64,000 nucleotides of DNA, from assembly GCF_000178995.1 (NCBI RefSeq), contig NZ_ADVZ01000003.1, positions 434,001-498,000 on the forward strand. The letters are read 5' to 3'. The notes under the pieces were generated by a model. It saw only the letters and a list, made by a program, of their open reading frames with translations. It ran no database searches and had not been told where the DNA came from. This document shows, piece by piece, positions 44,201 through 52,460 of this stretch; within the stretch, counting starts at the first letter, position 1; each line of letters begins with the position of its first letter. A program made the position numbers and the translations under genes. Origin of the DNA: Afipia sp. 1NLS2 (GTDB lineage Bacteria > Pseudomonadota > Alphaproteobacteria > Rhizobiales > Xanthobacteraceae).

Positions 44201-44803
44201 ATGATCTATGGTCTTGGCGACAATGAAGCATTCGGAGTTGGGAGGATTAGCACCGACTCCAGGCGCCCAATCCTTGATGTTCAGTATCGCGATTCGGACG
44301 CTGTCGATCGTCGCCTGCACAACGCCGCAAATAAGATGCTGCAGGGCTATCTTGTCAACCCAGACACCGTCCCGCGGATGGTGTGTTGGGAAAGCCAGGC
44401 GCAGCCGATCCTCGATTATGTCATTGCTGTCGGCAGCCCGATCGTATCCGAGGCGTTCCGACATGTGGTTGAAAAGCGCGACCCCGGTGTCCATCAATTT
44501 TTGCCGGTCGACATTCATCGAGCCAAAGCGAGCGCACCATTTGCTCGGCACTATTGGTTCGTCATCTGTCGGCGACTCCACAGTCTCCACGAAAGTGCGC
44601 TGACGCCGTTACGCACGGAGTGCGGTCGGTGGCGTACCGCGGTCGGCGACCGATGCGTGTTCAACAAAGCGGTCATTGGTGATGCGCCGATCTGGACGGA
44701 TCCCGACATGCGTGGATCCGTGTTCTGCTCGACGCTTGTTGCAGAGGCGCTTGCCGAAGCCAGGCTGACCGGTCTTCGCTTCCACGAGTATCAGGATGAT
44801 TAG
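44201..44803 (+). CDS. Imm11-family (DUF1629-like) immunity-type protein
   Basis: 200 aa from ATG 44201; a longer in-frame start at 44150 is possible. The C-terminal part, VFCSTLVAEALAEARLTGLRFHEYQ, is the typical ending of the Imm11/DUF1629 family, and the middle has a VHQFLPVDI strand. This family is encoded beside polymorphic toxins in many bacteria. No toxin gene is adjacent here, so it would be an orphan. The 297-bp stretch after it (44804-45100) has nothing I can support. Confidence 0.6.
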   Translation: MIYGLGDNEAFGVGRISTDSRRPILDVQYRDSDAVDRRLHNAANKMLQGYLVNPDTVPRMVCWESQAQPILDYVIAVGSPIVSEAFRHVVEKRDPGVHQFLPVDIHRAKASAPFARHYWFVICRRLHSLHESALTPLRTECGRWRTAVGDRCVFNKAVIGDAPIWTDPDMRGSVFCSTLVAEALAEARLTGLRFHEYQDD

Positions 44804-45100
44804 CAAGCGTGCATATCGATAACGACCGGCCAGGAGGCTACAACTCGCTGTTTTCTCTTGCGACGGTTGTCCTCTTTTGTCGGTCCTCATCAAGCAGCCG
44901 ATTACTGAAGGACAGTATCTGACCTGTTCCGTGTCTCGCGCGAGATTTCCGGTTTTAAATGCGGGTCAAATACTCCGCGGCTGACCTTCGCGGCTCCAGA
45001 TGTAAACCCGGGATCAAGGCGCTAATTCGTTGCGATCAATCATGTGAGATTGTGAGATAACTGGCGATGATGCCCAGCTTATCTCCCGCAGGTCATATGG

Positions 45101-45862
45101 CTAGGCTAGGAAGTCGCTGCGGTTCACGCGGCTGAGTGACGTTTCCAGCCGCAAGCTGTCGCGCCGGATCTCTTCGACTGTTTCAAAAGTAAAGCGGATG
45201 TGCTGCGCGGCAGCGGCTTCGGCGTCCTTGGCTTTACCTGCGATCACGGCTTGCGCAATTGCGAGGTGCTGTTCAAGCAATTGATGCCGGACGCCCTCTC
45301 GCAGATAGAGTTGCGCACGATTGTAGAAGATATCGTTGCGTAGAAGATCCGCGAGTGCGCGCATAATGTGCAGCAGAACCACATTATGGCTCGCTTCATA
45401 GATTAAAAGATGAAGATCAACGTCTGCATCACCTTCTTGCGTCGGATCCTCCAGCCGATGGGCCTTCTGCATTCGCTGCATGCATTGCTGGATCGCTTGT
45501 CGGTCTACATCGGTGGCGCGCATGGCCGCGAATCGCGCCGCGTTCACTTCCTGAATGCGGCGGAATTCGAAATAATCGGCGGTTACCCGCGGCCTATCCT
45601 GCAACAGGGTTGCAAGTGGCTGAAAGAGCGGCGTGAGGAATTGCGCGACGAATGTCCCTGATCGGCCGCTGGCCAATAAACCGCGTCCCTCGAGGATCTC
45701 AATTGCTTCACGGAGCGATGGGCGTGATATCTCCAGCTTCTCGGCAAGCTCACGTTCTGGCGCGAGTTTTTCGCCCGGCCGCAACACGCCTTCCAGGATC
45801 AGCTTTTCGATGTGCGCGGCCATCGCTTCTGAGACTTTCGGTCCTCGCACAACGTTGCTCAA
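45101..45862 (-). CDS. lldR: FadR-family (GntR) regulator of lactate genes, LldR-like
   Basis: 253 aa. The winged helix-turn-helix (about 10-80, with KLAPERELAEKLEISRPSLREAIEIL) is followed by an FCD domain (about 95-235) containing Asp/His residues (DVDLHLLIYEASHN, EQHLAIAQAV) that usually bind a metal and the effector. It is divergent from lctP, with a palindromic operator between them, as in the lld systems of other proteobacteria. Lactate is the expected effector by context. It ends before a GC-poor intergenic stretch. Confidence 0.8.
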   Translation of the reverse strand: MSNVVRGPKVSEAMAAHIEKLILEGVLRPGEKLAPERELAEKLEISRPSLREAIEILEGRGLLASGRSGTFVAQFLTPLFQPLATLLQDRPRVTADYFEFRRIQEVNAARFAAMRATDVDRQAIQQCMQRMQKAHRLEDPTQEGDADVDLHLLIYEASHNVVLLHIMRALADLLRNDIFYNRAQLYLREGVRHQLLEQHLAIAQAVIAGKAKDAEAAAAQHIRFTFETVEEIRRDSLRLETSLSRVNRSDFLA

Positions 45863-45878
45863 GACACTCCCACCCCTT

Positions 45879-45887
45879 TGGTAAATC
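45879..45887. promoter_or_regulatory. Half-operator near the lldR start
   Basis: TGGTAAATC repeats the left half of the operator at 45984-46002. It lies 17 bp upstream of the lldR start, so it may contribute to autoregulation or DNA looping. Confidence 0.35.
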
Positions 45888-45973
45888 GAGCGAATCCGGC
45901 GTCACTATGAACTAAAGGGGAGGTCGGTCAAGCATGGCGATGCTTCTTCGCGAATGGTCTTTTAAATTTATAA

Positions 45974-46002
45974 TTGACAGTTGTGGTAAATCAATTTTAC
46001 CA
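45974..46002 (+). promoter_or_regulatory. Promoter -35 and LldR-type operator upstream of lctP
   Basis: TTGACA at 45974-45979 is followed by TGGTAAA (45984-45990) and TTTACCA (45996-46002), a perfect 7-bp inverted repeat with a 5-bp spacer. The site overlaps the expected -10 region of an lctP promoter, suiting repression by the divergent GntR protein. The surrounding sequence is markedly AT-rich. Confidence 0.6.
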
Positions 46003-46068
46003 AACGAATAAATGTTAAAATAACATGACCAAAGATAATTTTTTACAAGAAAACATGAGGAGGCCTTA

Positions 46069-47724
46069 GTGACGTGGACCCAAGTTTACGACCCCTTTAA
46101 CAACCCTTGGCTTTCGACGGCGGTGGCAGCGCTGCCGGTCATCGTGCTGCTGGGCGCGATCGCCATTTTCGAGATCAAGGCGCATTGGGCCGCGATATTA
46201 GGGCTGGTTGCCGCGCTGGTTGTCGCAGTTCTAGGTTTCGGCATGCCGGTGAAGCTGGCAGGCCTTTCCGCCGCTTACGGCGCCGCGTTTGGCGTGCTTC
46301 CGATCGGCTGGTTGGTGCTCAACATCATCTTTCTCTATCAGCTCACCAACGAAAAAGGCGAGTTCGAGGTTCTACAGCGCTCGATCAGCAGCCTTAGCGA
46401 TGACCGGCGACTGCAACTGCTCTTCATCGCATTTTCGCTCGGTGCCTTTTTTGAAGGCGCGGCTGGTTTCGGCACACCGGTTGCCGTCACCGCGGCAATG
46501 CTCATAGGTCTCGGCTTCTCGCCGCTTGCTGCTTCGGGTTTGTCGCTTATTGCAAATACTGCGCCGGTTGCTTACGGCGCATTGGGAACGCCGGTCATTG
46601 CGCTTGCTGCGGTGACCGGCCTCGATCTTCAAGCGCTCTCTGGCATGATCGGACGGCAGCTACCATTCTTCTCTTTGATAGTCCCGTTCTGGCTGATCTG
46701 GGCCTTCGTCGGCTTCCGCAAGATGATTGAGATATGGCCCGCTATTCTCGTTGCCGGCGTTTCATTCGCGGTTCCTCAATATCTAGTGTCCAACTTCCAC
46801 GGGCCATGGCTTGTCGACGTTATCGCAGCGATCTCATCGATGCTTTGCCTGTGGGCATTCCTGCAAGTCTGGCAGCCCAAGCGCATTTTGAAAGAGATGC
46901 CCGAGAGATTTAGAAAAGTTCAAAAGGAAGAAGAGCACGAGCATCAGGCCGATAAGACCTCGGCTGGCGCTGTTGCTCGAGCGTGGATGCCTTGGATTGT
47001 TCTCTCCTTGTTTGTATTCGCGTGGGGCACGCCTCAGATCAAAGCTTGGCTTGATAGCATCTGGATAGGTAGCGTTCCGGTTGAAGGGCTTCATAACCTA
47101 ATCCTGAAGGCTCCTCCGGTTGTGGCGAAGCTAACCCCGGAGGGAGCGGTCTACGCATTCAATATCCTGTCAGCGGCTGGCACGGGTATTTTCCTCTCGG
47201 CGCTCGTGTCTGGCTTCCTTCTCGGCTACAGCCCACTTGGCCTTGCCAGAGTGTTCGGAAAGACCCTGGTTCTCGTCCGCTACTCGTTGCTAACGATCGC
47301 CTGCATGCTGGCGCTCGGCTTCGTGACCAAGTACTCGGGCACTGATGCCACACTCGGCCTTGCCATGGCCAAGACCGGAGTTCTCTACCCGTTCTTCGGC
47401 GCCATGATCGGTTGGCTCGGTGTTGCTCTTACGGGCTCAGATACGTCTTCGAATGTACTGTTCGGCGGGCTGCAGAAAATCAGCGCCCAACAACTGGGTT
47501 TGAACCCGGTGCTGATGGCGGCTGCCAACAGTTCCGGTGGTGTGATGGGTAAGATGATCGACGCCCAGAGTATCGTTGTCGCGTCGACCGCGACCAAATG
47601 GTACGGGCACGAAGGCACCATTCTGCGCTTTGTTTTCTTTCACAGCCTGGCACTGGCCGTCCTTGTCGGCTTCCTGGTGCTCGGTCAGGCCTATCTCTGG
47701 CCGTTGAGTCTCCTCGTGCACTGA
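46069..47724 (+). CDS. lctP: L-lactate permease
   Basis: 551 aa integral membrane proton-coupled lactate/glycolate carrier with about 12-13 helices. Family hallmarks are GAFFEGAAGFGTPVAVTAAMLIGLG (near 125-150), FVTKYSGTDATLGLA (near 422-436) and GSDTSSNVLFGGLQ (near 460-473). GTG 46069 is preceded by GAGGAGG at 46057-46063. It heads the lactate operon and is followed by a strong terminator before lldD, so downstream genes may be expressed at a lower level or from another promoter. Confidence 0.92.
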   Translation: MTWTQVYDPFNNPWLSTAVAALPVIVLLGAIAIFEIKAHWAAILGLVAALVVAVLGFGMPVKLAGLSAAYGAAFGVLPIGWLVLNIIFLYQLTNEKGEFEVLQRSISSLSDDRRLQLLFIAFSLGAFFEGAAGFGTPVAVTAAMLIGLGFSPLAASGLSLIANTAPVAYGALGTPVIALAAVTGLDLQALSGMIGRQLPFFSLIVPFWLIWAFVGFRKMIEIWPAILVAGVSFAVPQYLVSNFHGPWLVDVIAAISSMLCLWAFLQVWQPKRILKEMPERFRKVQKEEEHEHQADKTSAGAVARAWMPWIVLSLFVFAWGTPQIKAWLDSIWIGSVPVEGLHNLILKAPPVVAKLTPEGAVYAFNILSAAGTGIFLSALVSGFLLGYSPLGLARVFGKTLVLVRYSLLTIACMLALGFVTKYSGTDATLGLAMAKTGVLYPFFGAMIGWLGVALTGSDTSSNVLFGGLQKISAQQLGLNPVLMAAANSSGGVMGKMIDAQSIVVASTATKWYGHEGTILRFVFFHSLALAVLVGFLVLGQAYLWPLSLLVH

Positions 47725-47729
47725 TGAGG

Positions 47730-47760
47730 GAGGCGGGGGATGGTCTCCCCCGCCTCTTTC
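47730..47760 (+). terminator. Strong hairpin terminator between lctP and lldD
   Basis: Perfect 11-bp stem, GAGGCGGGGGA paired with TCCCCCGCCTC, with a 5-base loop, followed by TTTC. It lies six bases after the lctP stop and about 45 bp before lldD, so it can end or attenuate lctP transcripts. Confidence 0.7.
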
Positions 47761-47805
47761 TCTGGAAGATCCCTTGATAGTCAAACGATGGTCTAGAGGT
47801 CGGCT

Positions 47806-48951
47806 ATGCGCCTGAATCAATGTCACAATTTCCATGACTTCCGGCGGCTCGCGCGTCAGCGGTTGCCGGGGCCGATTTTTGATTACATCGACGGTGGAGC
47901 TGACGACGAGTGCAGCCAGCGGCGCAACAGCAGGAGCTTCGAGGATTGCGATCTAGTCCCCAATGTATTGCGGGGCGTGCGCGAGATCGACCTGTCAGTA
48001 ACCGTGATGGGCCAGAAGCTTGCCACGCCGTTCTACTGTTCGCCAACCGCGCTGCAGCGATTGTTTCACTACCAGGGCGAGCGCGCGGTTGCAGCCGCGG
48101 CGGCGAAGCTTGGGACGTTGTTCGGTGTCTCTTCCCTCGGCACGGTGAGTCTCGAAGAGCTGCGCAAAACCCACGACACGCCGCAAATCTATCAGTTCTA
48201 CTTCCACCGGGACCGCGGTCTCAATCGCGCCATGATGCAGCGAGCCAAGGAGGCGGGTGTCGAAGTCATGATGCTGACGGTGGACAGCATCACCGGTGGC
48301 AATCGCGAGCGCGATCTGCGCACGGGCTTCAGCATTCCCTTTCGCCTGACTCCTGCCGGCATACTGCAATTTGCGATTAAGCCGATGTGGGGACTCCAGT
48401 ATGTCACTCACGAGCGCTTCAAGCTGCCGCAACTGGAAGATCACGTCGACATGAGTGGCGGGGCGATGTCGATCGGCCGCTATTTCACGGACATGCTGGA
48501 CCCCTCGATGAACTGGGACGATGTGGCCGAGATGGTGCAGAGCTGGAACGGGCCGTTCTGTCTCAAGGGTATCATATCGGTCGAAGATGCCAGGCGTGCG
48601 GCCGATATCGGTTGTGCGGGGATTATCCTCTCAAATCATGGCGGCCGGCAGCTCGACGGCTCGCGCGCTCCTTTCGACCATCTCGCCGAAGTCGTCGATG
48701 CCGTAGGCGACCGCATTGACGTCATGATGGATGGAGGTATCCAGCGTGGCACACACATCCTCAAGGCACTCTCGCTGGGTGCCAAGGCGGTGGGTCTCGG
48801 ACGCTATTATCTTTATCCGCTCGCCGCCGCCGGCCAACCCGGTGTGGAGCGTGCGCTTGGCCTGCTGCGGACCGAACTCGAGCGCGACATGAAGCTGATG
48901 GGATGCACCTCGATCAGCCAGCTATCACGAGAAAACCTGCGCTTCAGATAG
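47806..48951 (+). CDS. lldD: L-lactate dehydrogenase, FMN-dependent, quinone-linked
   Basis: 381 aa of the FMN 2-hydroxyacid oxidase family, the normal LldD length. The catalytic His and substrate Arg are visible in IILSNHGGRQLDGS (near 267-280). FMN-binding elements include FYCSPTALQRLFHYQGERAVA, VDSITGGNRERDLRTGF and the phosphate-binding VMMDGGIQRGTHILKALSLGAKAVGLGR. It oxidises L-lactate to pyruvate, feeding electrons to the respiratory chain. It lies between lctP and a chemoreceptor-like gene that starts 30 bp later. Confidence 0.9.
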   Translation: MRLNQCHNFHDFRRLARQRLPGPIFDYIDGGADDECSQRRNSRSFEDCDLVPNVLRGVREIDLSVTVMGQKLATPFYCSPTALQRLFHYQGERAVAAAAAKLGTLFGVSSLGTVSLEELRKTHDTPQIYQFYFHRDRGLNRAMMQRAKEAGVEVMMLTVDSITGGNRERDLRTGFSIPFRLTPAGILQFAIKPMWGLQYVTHERFKLPQLEDHVDMSGGAMSIGRYFTDMLDPSMNWDDVAEMVQSWNGPFCLKGIISVEDARRAADIGCAGIILSNHGGRQLDGSRAPFDHLAEVVDAVGDRIDVMMDGGIQRGTHILKALSLGAKAVGLGRYYLYPLAAAGQPGVERALGLLRTELERDMKLMGCTSISQLSRENLRFR

Positions 48952-48980
48952 CGCCCTGCATTGAAACAAGGAGATGTTCC

Positions 48981-49805
48981 TTGAGTGCGCCGGCAGACTG
49001 TCACGACGAGCTATCCGGAACTATCGATCTTTCTCATACCCAACAGATCTGCGATCTGGTTGCGGAGAAGATGGGATTCGACTGCTCCTTCATGGGGCAG
49101 GGAGGTGTCATTCTGGCCTCCAATCTGCGCGAACGGATCGGGACCGTGCATGCAGCGGCCGCGCGAGTCATGGGCGGAGAGGTCGATCAGTTCGAAGTCA
49201 ACGCCGATATGGCCGCTGCCAGCAATGGCAGTATGCGGGAAGGCATTAACATGCCCGTCAATATCGACGGAAAGCGTATCGGCTCCTACGGCCTTGCCGG
49301 TCCGCTCGATGCGGTCCGCCCCTTCGCTTACATCATTACCAGTCTTGTGGGGTCCGTGATCGCTCTGCGTATCCAAGATGTCAGCCGAACCAATCACATC
49401 TCTCGTCAGATGATGAAAGCAACGGGTGTCGCGGCGATAGCAGCCAATGCGGCGGAAGAGGCCGCCAAAGCCATGTTATTACTGAGCGAAACGACATCGC
49501 GGATCGGAGACGTTGCCACGACTATCGGCAAGGTCGCAAAGCAAACGAATTTGTTGGCGTTGAATGCGACAATTGAGGCCGGGCGGGCTGGAGATATGGG
49601 TGTTGGATTCGCTGTCGTCGCTCAGGAAGTGAAAGTGCTGTCGGGTCAGACAGCCAAGGCTACGATCGATATCGGCAGCCAGATTGGTAAGGTGCAAGGC
49701 GCGGTTGATGAAATGCGACGTGCCATGAGCGCGATGAACAACAGCATCAATAATGTCAGTGCGATTGTCGCGGATATTGCGAGCGTGATGCAGGAATCGC
49801 ATTGA
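48981..49805 (+). CDS. Soluble chemoreceptor-like protein with CdaR-type sensory domain
   Basis: 274 aa from TTG 48981, chosen because AAGGAG sits at 48968-48973. Residues about 14-130 form a sugar-diacid-recognition (CdaR N-terminal) domain (LSHTQQICDLVAEKMGFDCSF, then GSYGLAGPLDAVRPFA). Residues about 140-270 are a methyl-accepting signalling helix pair with the conserved hairpin tip, including QTNLLALNATIEAGRAGDMG and VVAQEVKVLS. No transmembrane helix is present, so it acts in the cytoplasm. Its place between lldD and D-lactate dehydrogenase suggests sensing of lactate or another hydroxy acid. The short signalling bundle lacks obvious extra methylation helices. Confidence 0.8.
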   Translation: MSAPADCHDELSGTIDLSHTQQICDLVAEKMGFDCSFMGQGGVILASNLRERIGTVHAAAARVMGGEVDQFEVNADMAAASNGSMREGINMPVNIDGKRIGSYGLAGPLDAVRPFAYIITSLVGSVIALRIQDVSRTNHISRQMMKATGVAAIAANAAEEAAKAMLLLSETTSRIGDVATTIGKVAKQTNLLALNATIEAGRAGDMGVGFAVVAQEVKVLSGQTAKATIDIGSQIGKVQGAVDEMRRAMSAMNNSINNVSAIVADIASVMQESH

Positions 49806-49879
49806 AGTGGTGACGAAGGCGTGGATCTCGCGTCGGCGTCCTTGCCGCGTCCGCTTGCTGATGGAGAAAAGAATTCGCC

Positions 49880-51586
49880 ATGATCCAAGTTGAAGCCAAG
49901 GCCCAGCTGTCGCGCGCCGCTTTGCTGGATCGTCTGCGTGCTATCGTGGGGGCGTCCCATGTGCTGACGGAGGGTCGGAAGACGCGGCGCTATACGCGTG
50001 GTTTTCGCTGTGGCTGTGGTCCGGTGGCGGCGGTGGTGCGCCCCGGCTCTCTGATTGAGATGTGGCAGGTGCTGAACGCTGCCGTTGCGGCTGGACGAGT
50101 GATGATCTTCCAGGCGGCGAATACCGGGTTGACAGGCGGTTCTACTCCCTGGGGCGAGGATTATGATCGCGAGATCGTGTTGATTAGCGTGATGCGCCTG
50201 AGGGGTATTCACCTGATCGAAGATGGACGGCAGGTCCTCTGCTTGCCGGGCGCCACATTGGACGCGCTGGAGAAGCGCCTCAGTCCACTGGGCCGCGAGC
50301 CACATTCGGTGATTGGCTCATCCTGCATTGGAGCTTCAGTGCTGGGCGGCATCTGCAACAATTCGGGCGGCGCTCTGATCCAGCGCGGCCCCGCCTATAC
50401 AGAGATGAGCTTGTACGCAGAGGTGTGCGCCGACGGTTCAGTCAGGCTCGTTAATCATCTCGGAATGGATTTGGGTGATGATCCCGAACAGATCCTGTCG
50501 CGTGTCGAACGCGGTGATCTGCCGGCCGCCGTGCCGACAAACGCCTGGGCCTCCGACCGCGAATATGTCTCCCATGTTCGCGACGTCGAGGCGGAGACTC
50601 CGGCACGGTTCAATGCCGATCCGCGGCGTCTTCGCGAGTCGGTGGGGTGTGCGGGCAAGCTCGCCGTCTTCGCCGTGCGGCTCGACACGTTCAAAGCTGA
50701 GAAGGAGACGGCCGTCTTCTACATAGGCACGAATGATGCCGCTGAACTAACCAAAATTCGTCGCTATATCCTCGCCAATTTTCAGAACGTCCCGATCTCG
50801 GGCGAATACATTCATCGCGAAGCTTATGACGTGGCGGCAAAATACGGCAAGGACACCTTCCTGTTCATTCAGAAGGTGGGGACCAACCGGATGCCTGCGT
50901 TGTTCGCCGCCAAGGCACGTATCGACGCGCTGACCGAGAGACTGAGGTTGGGGACGACTATCTCCGACCACCTCGCACAGGCCATGGCCGGACTCATGCC
51001 GCAGCATTTGCCGGCGCGGATGAACGATTTCCGTAATCGTTACGAACATCACCTACTTCTGCGCATGGGCGGCGCGGGTATCGTCGAGGCACGGGACTAT
51101 TTGAGCGGCATCTTCCCCTCCGCCCGCGGTGACATGTTCGAGTGTACTCCGAAGGAGGGCGCAGCTGCTTTTCTGCACCGTTTCGCGGTGGCGGGAGCGG
51201 CGGTGCGTTATCGCGCGATCCATGCCCGCGAGGTCGAAGACATCGTCGCCCTTGACATCGCGCTACGCCGCAACGATCGCGACTGGGTCGAGCATTTACC
51301 TGCGGAGATGGACGCCAAGATTGAGAAGAAGCTCTATTACGGTCACTTCTTCTGTCACGTTTTCCATCAGGACTACGTGGTGAAAAAGGGGCACGACTGC
51401 CTCGCGCTCGAGCACGAGATGTGGGATCTGCTCGATAAGCGTGGCGCTGAGTATCCGGCCGAACATAATGTCGGCCATTTGTATCACGCCAAGCCCGAGC
51501 TGGCGGGGTTCTACCGCAGGCTTGATCCAACCAATAGTCTCAACCCCGGAATAGGCCAGACTTCGAAATGCGCGCACTGGCACTAG
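49880..51586 (+). CDS. dld: D-lactate dehydrogenase, quinone-dependent (Dld)
   Basis: 568 aa peripheral membrane flavoprotein, the usual Dld length. The FAD type 4 domain has MIFQAANTGLTGGSTPWG (near 76-93) and GSSCIGASVLGGICNNSGGALIQRG (near 149-173). The long C-terminal membrane-binding and cap part has VAAKYGKDTFLFIQKVGT and ends AEHNVGHLYHAKPELAGFYRRLDPTNSLNPGIGQTSK, as in E. coli Dld. Oxidises D-lactate to pyruvate with ubiquinone. It completes a locus able to take up and use both lactate isomers. The frame ends 66 bp before the serine-recombinase remnant. Confidence 0.9.
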   Translation: MIQVEAKAQLSRAALLDRLRAIVGASHVLTEGRKTRRYTRGFRCGCGPVAAVVRPGSLIEMWQVLNAAVAAGRVMIFQAANTGLTGGSTPWGEDYDREIVLISVMRLRGIHLIEDGRQVLCLPGATLDALEKRLSPLGREPHSVIGSSCIGASVLGGICNNSGGALIQRGPAYTEMSLYAEVCADGSVRLVNHLGMDLGDDPEQILSRVERGDLPAAVPTNAWASDREYVSHVRDVEAETPARFNADPRRLRESVGCAGKLAVFAVRLDTFKAEKETAVFYIGTNDAAELTKIRRYILANFQNVPISGEYIHREAYDVAAKYGKDTFLFIQKVGTNRMPALFAAKARIDALTERLRLGTTISDHLAQAMAGLMPQHLPARMNDFRNRYEHHLLLRMGGAGIVEARDYLSGIFPSARGDMFECTPKEGAAAFLHRFAVAGAAVRYRAIHAREVEDIVALDIALRRNDRDWVEHLPAEMDAKIEKKLYYGHFFCHVFHQDYVVKKGHDCLALEHEMWDLLDKRGAEYPAEHNVGHLYHAKPELAGFYRRLDPTNSLNPGIGQTSKCAHWH

Positions 51587-51651
51587 AGCGTCCCATCGTT
51601 CGATCTGTCTATGTGAGCATTTAAAGTCGCCTCCCGCTGTTCCAGCGTAAC

Positions 51652-51858
51652 CTAGATCAGCTTATGCAATTGCCTTCGCGACTGCGAGGACCATTGCCGG
51701 CCGCGTGGCGTCGGGATTCCCGCATTGTTGAGGCCAGTGGCGATATCCCGCAAAGACGTCGCGCCAGATTTCTGCAGTTCACGAATGGCCGGTGCGATGT
51801 CCGTCGCTTTGGCGTTGGCACGACGTGCAATGGCTTCGCGGCCTTTTGCGATGCTCTC
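51652..51858 (-). pseudogene. Serine recombinase C-terminal remnant
   Basis: Read leftward, an open frame gives the typical C-terminal text of large serine recombinases (AKGREAIARRANAKATDIAP, then SGATSLRDIATGLNNAGIPTPRGRQWS), ending in TAG at 51652-51654. The catalytic N-terminal domain is absent; upstream sequence changes directly into the 327-bp repeat. It is a broken gene that marks the edge of the accessory region. Confidence 0.7.
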
Positions 51859-51877
51859 TAAAGAAAGAGAAACCGGC

Positions 51878-52036
51878 TTAGATGGCGGATGAGAAGCCGA
51901 GAACGGACAGGCCCTGGGGCATACAGCCGTCTGAACGGAACATGATCCGGCCGCACCGCCTCAAACGGGCAGCGATCATCGGCAACAAGGGATGGGAAGG
52001 GGGCCGCGAATCGCGGATAAACTGGCACTCAGCCAT
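51878..52036 (-). CDS. 52-aa repeat-borne small ORF, copy 2
   Basis: Same length and start as copy 1 (21226-21384): ATG 52036 to TAA 51878, beginning MAECQFIRDSRPPSHPLLPM and ending LGFSSAI. It differs at about 13 residues without any frame change. The ribosome site is weaker here (TTGGAG). It stops 20 bases before the recombinase remnant. Coding status is uncertain. Confidence 0.35.
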   Translation of the reverse strand: MAECQFIRDSRPPSHPLLPMIAARLRRCGRIMFRSDGCMPQGLSVLGFSSAI

Positions 52037-52204
52037 GACTGACTCCAACTAGTCGGTTGTGGTTAGGCCGTCGCTCGGTGTTACAGCACCGGGTGGCGGC
52101 TGCCAAAAGCTCTCGCGCTCTGGCCTCATCAACGTGGAGGCCGCCAAATCAAAAAGCTAGACTCGTAAACGATACATCCGGCGCGATGGTTAACAGAGCG
52201 CTCT
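51879..52204. repeat. Dispersed ~326-bp repeat, copy 2
   Basis: Direct repeat of 21227-21553, with small indels outside the ORF. Sequence on both sides of each copy is unrelated between copies. Here it lies between a recombinase remnant and a tRNA 3' fragment. Confidence 0.8.
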
Positions 52205-52248
52205 GTTCGTTTGGGATGATGACCCCTTCTGATCCGAAGTGGCATAGC

Positions 52249-52276
52249 AAGAGTTCGAATCTCTTCAGGCGCGCCA
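52249..52276 (+). other. tRNA 3'-end fragment (probable attachment site)
   Basis: AAGAG-TTCGAAT-CTCTT (52249-52265) is a perfect T-arm with a canonical 7-base loop. It is followed by seven bases (CAGGCGC), a G discriminator and CCA. No matching 5' acceptor (GCGCCTG) is present upstream at tRNA distance, so only the 3' part exists. Such fragments are typical att sites left by integrating elements. CTTC and GAAG just upstream may be a variable arm, which with G73 would fit tRNA-Ser (tentative). Confidence 0.6.
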
Positions 52277-52460
52277 AACTACCACCACTCAGAATAAAAC
52301 TGCGAACTCTGGCGGCGGCGCTATTTCGCTATTATTCAGACTACTGACCTCATGTGGAGGCTGTTTGTCGCATTGAACCCAAGTCGGACGTTCGCGGTCT
52401 AGCCTGCAGCAACTGAAAGCTGTCTTGCGCTCAACAGGCAGTGGCGTCTGAACTGGTCGG

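Noticed and set aside
21554-51878. The 30-kb segment between the two direct repeats as a single mobile island
   Set aside because: It contains ordinary chromosomal functions (lactate use, GntP, PPTase, panD), and the repeats lie on the outer side of one operon and the inner side of another. Independent insertions of the repeat are simpler.
52187-52276. A complete tRNA gene
   Set aside because: No 5' acceptor strand complementary to CAGGCGC, no D-arm and no convincing anticodon arm precede the T-arm. Only a 3' fragment is supported.
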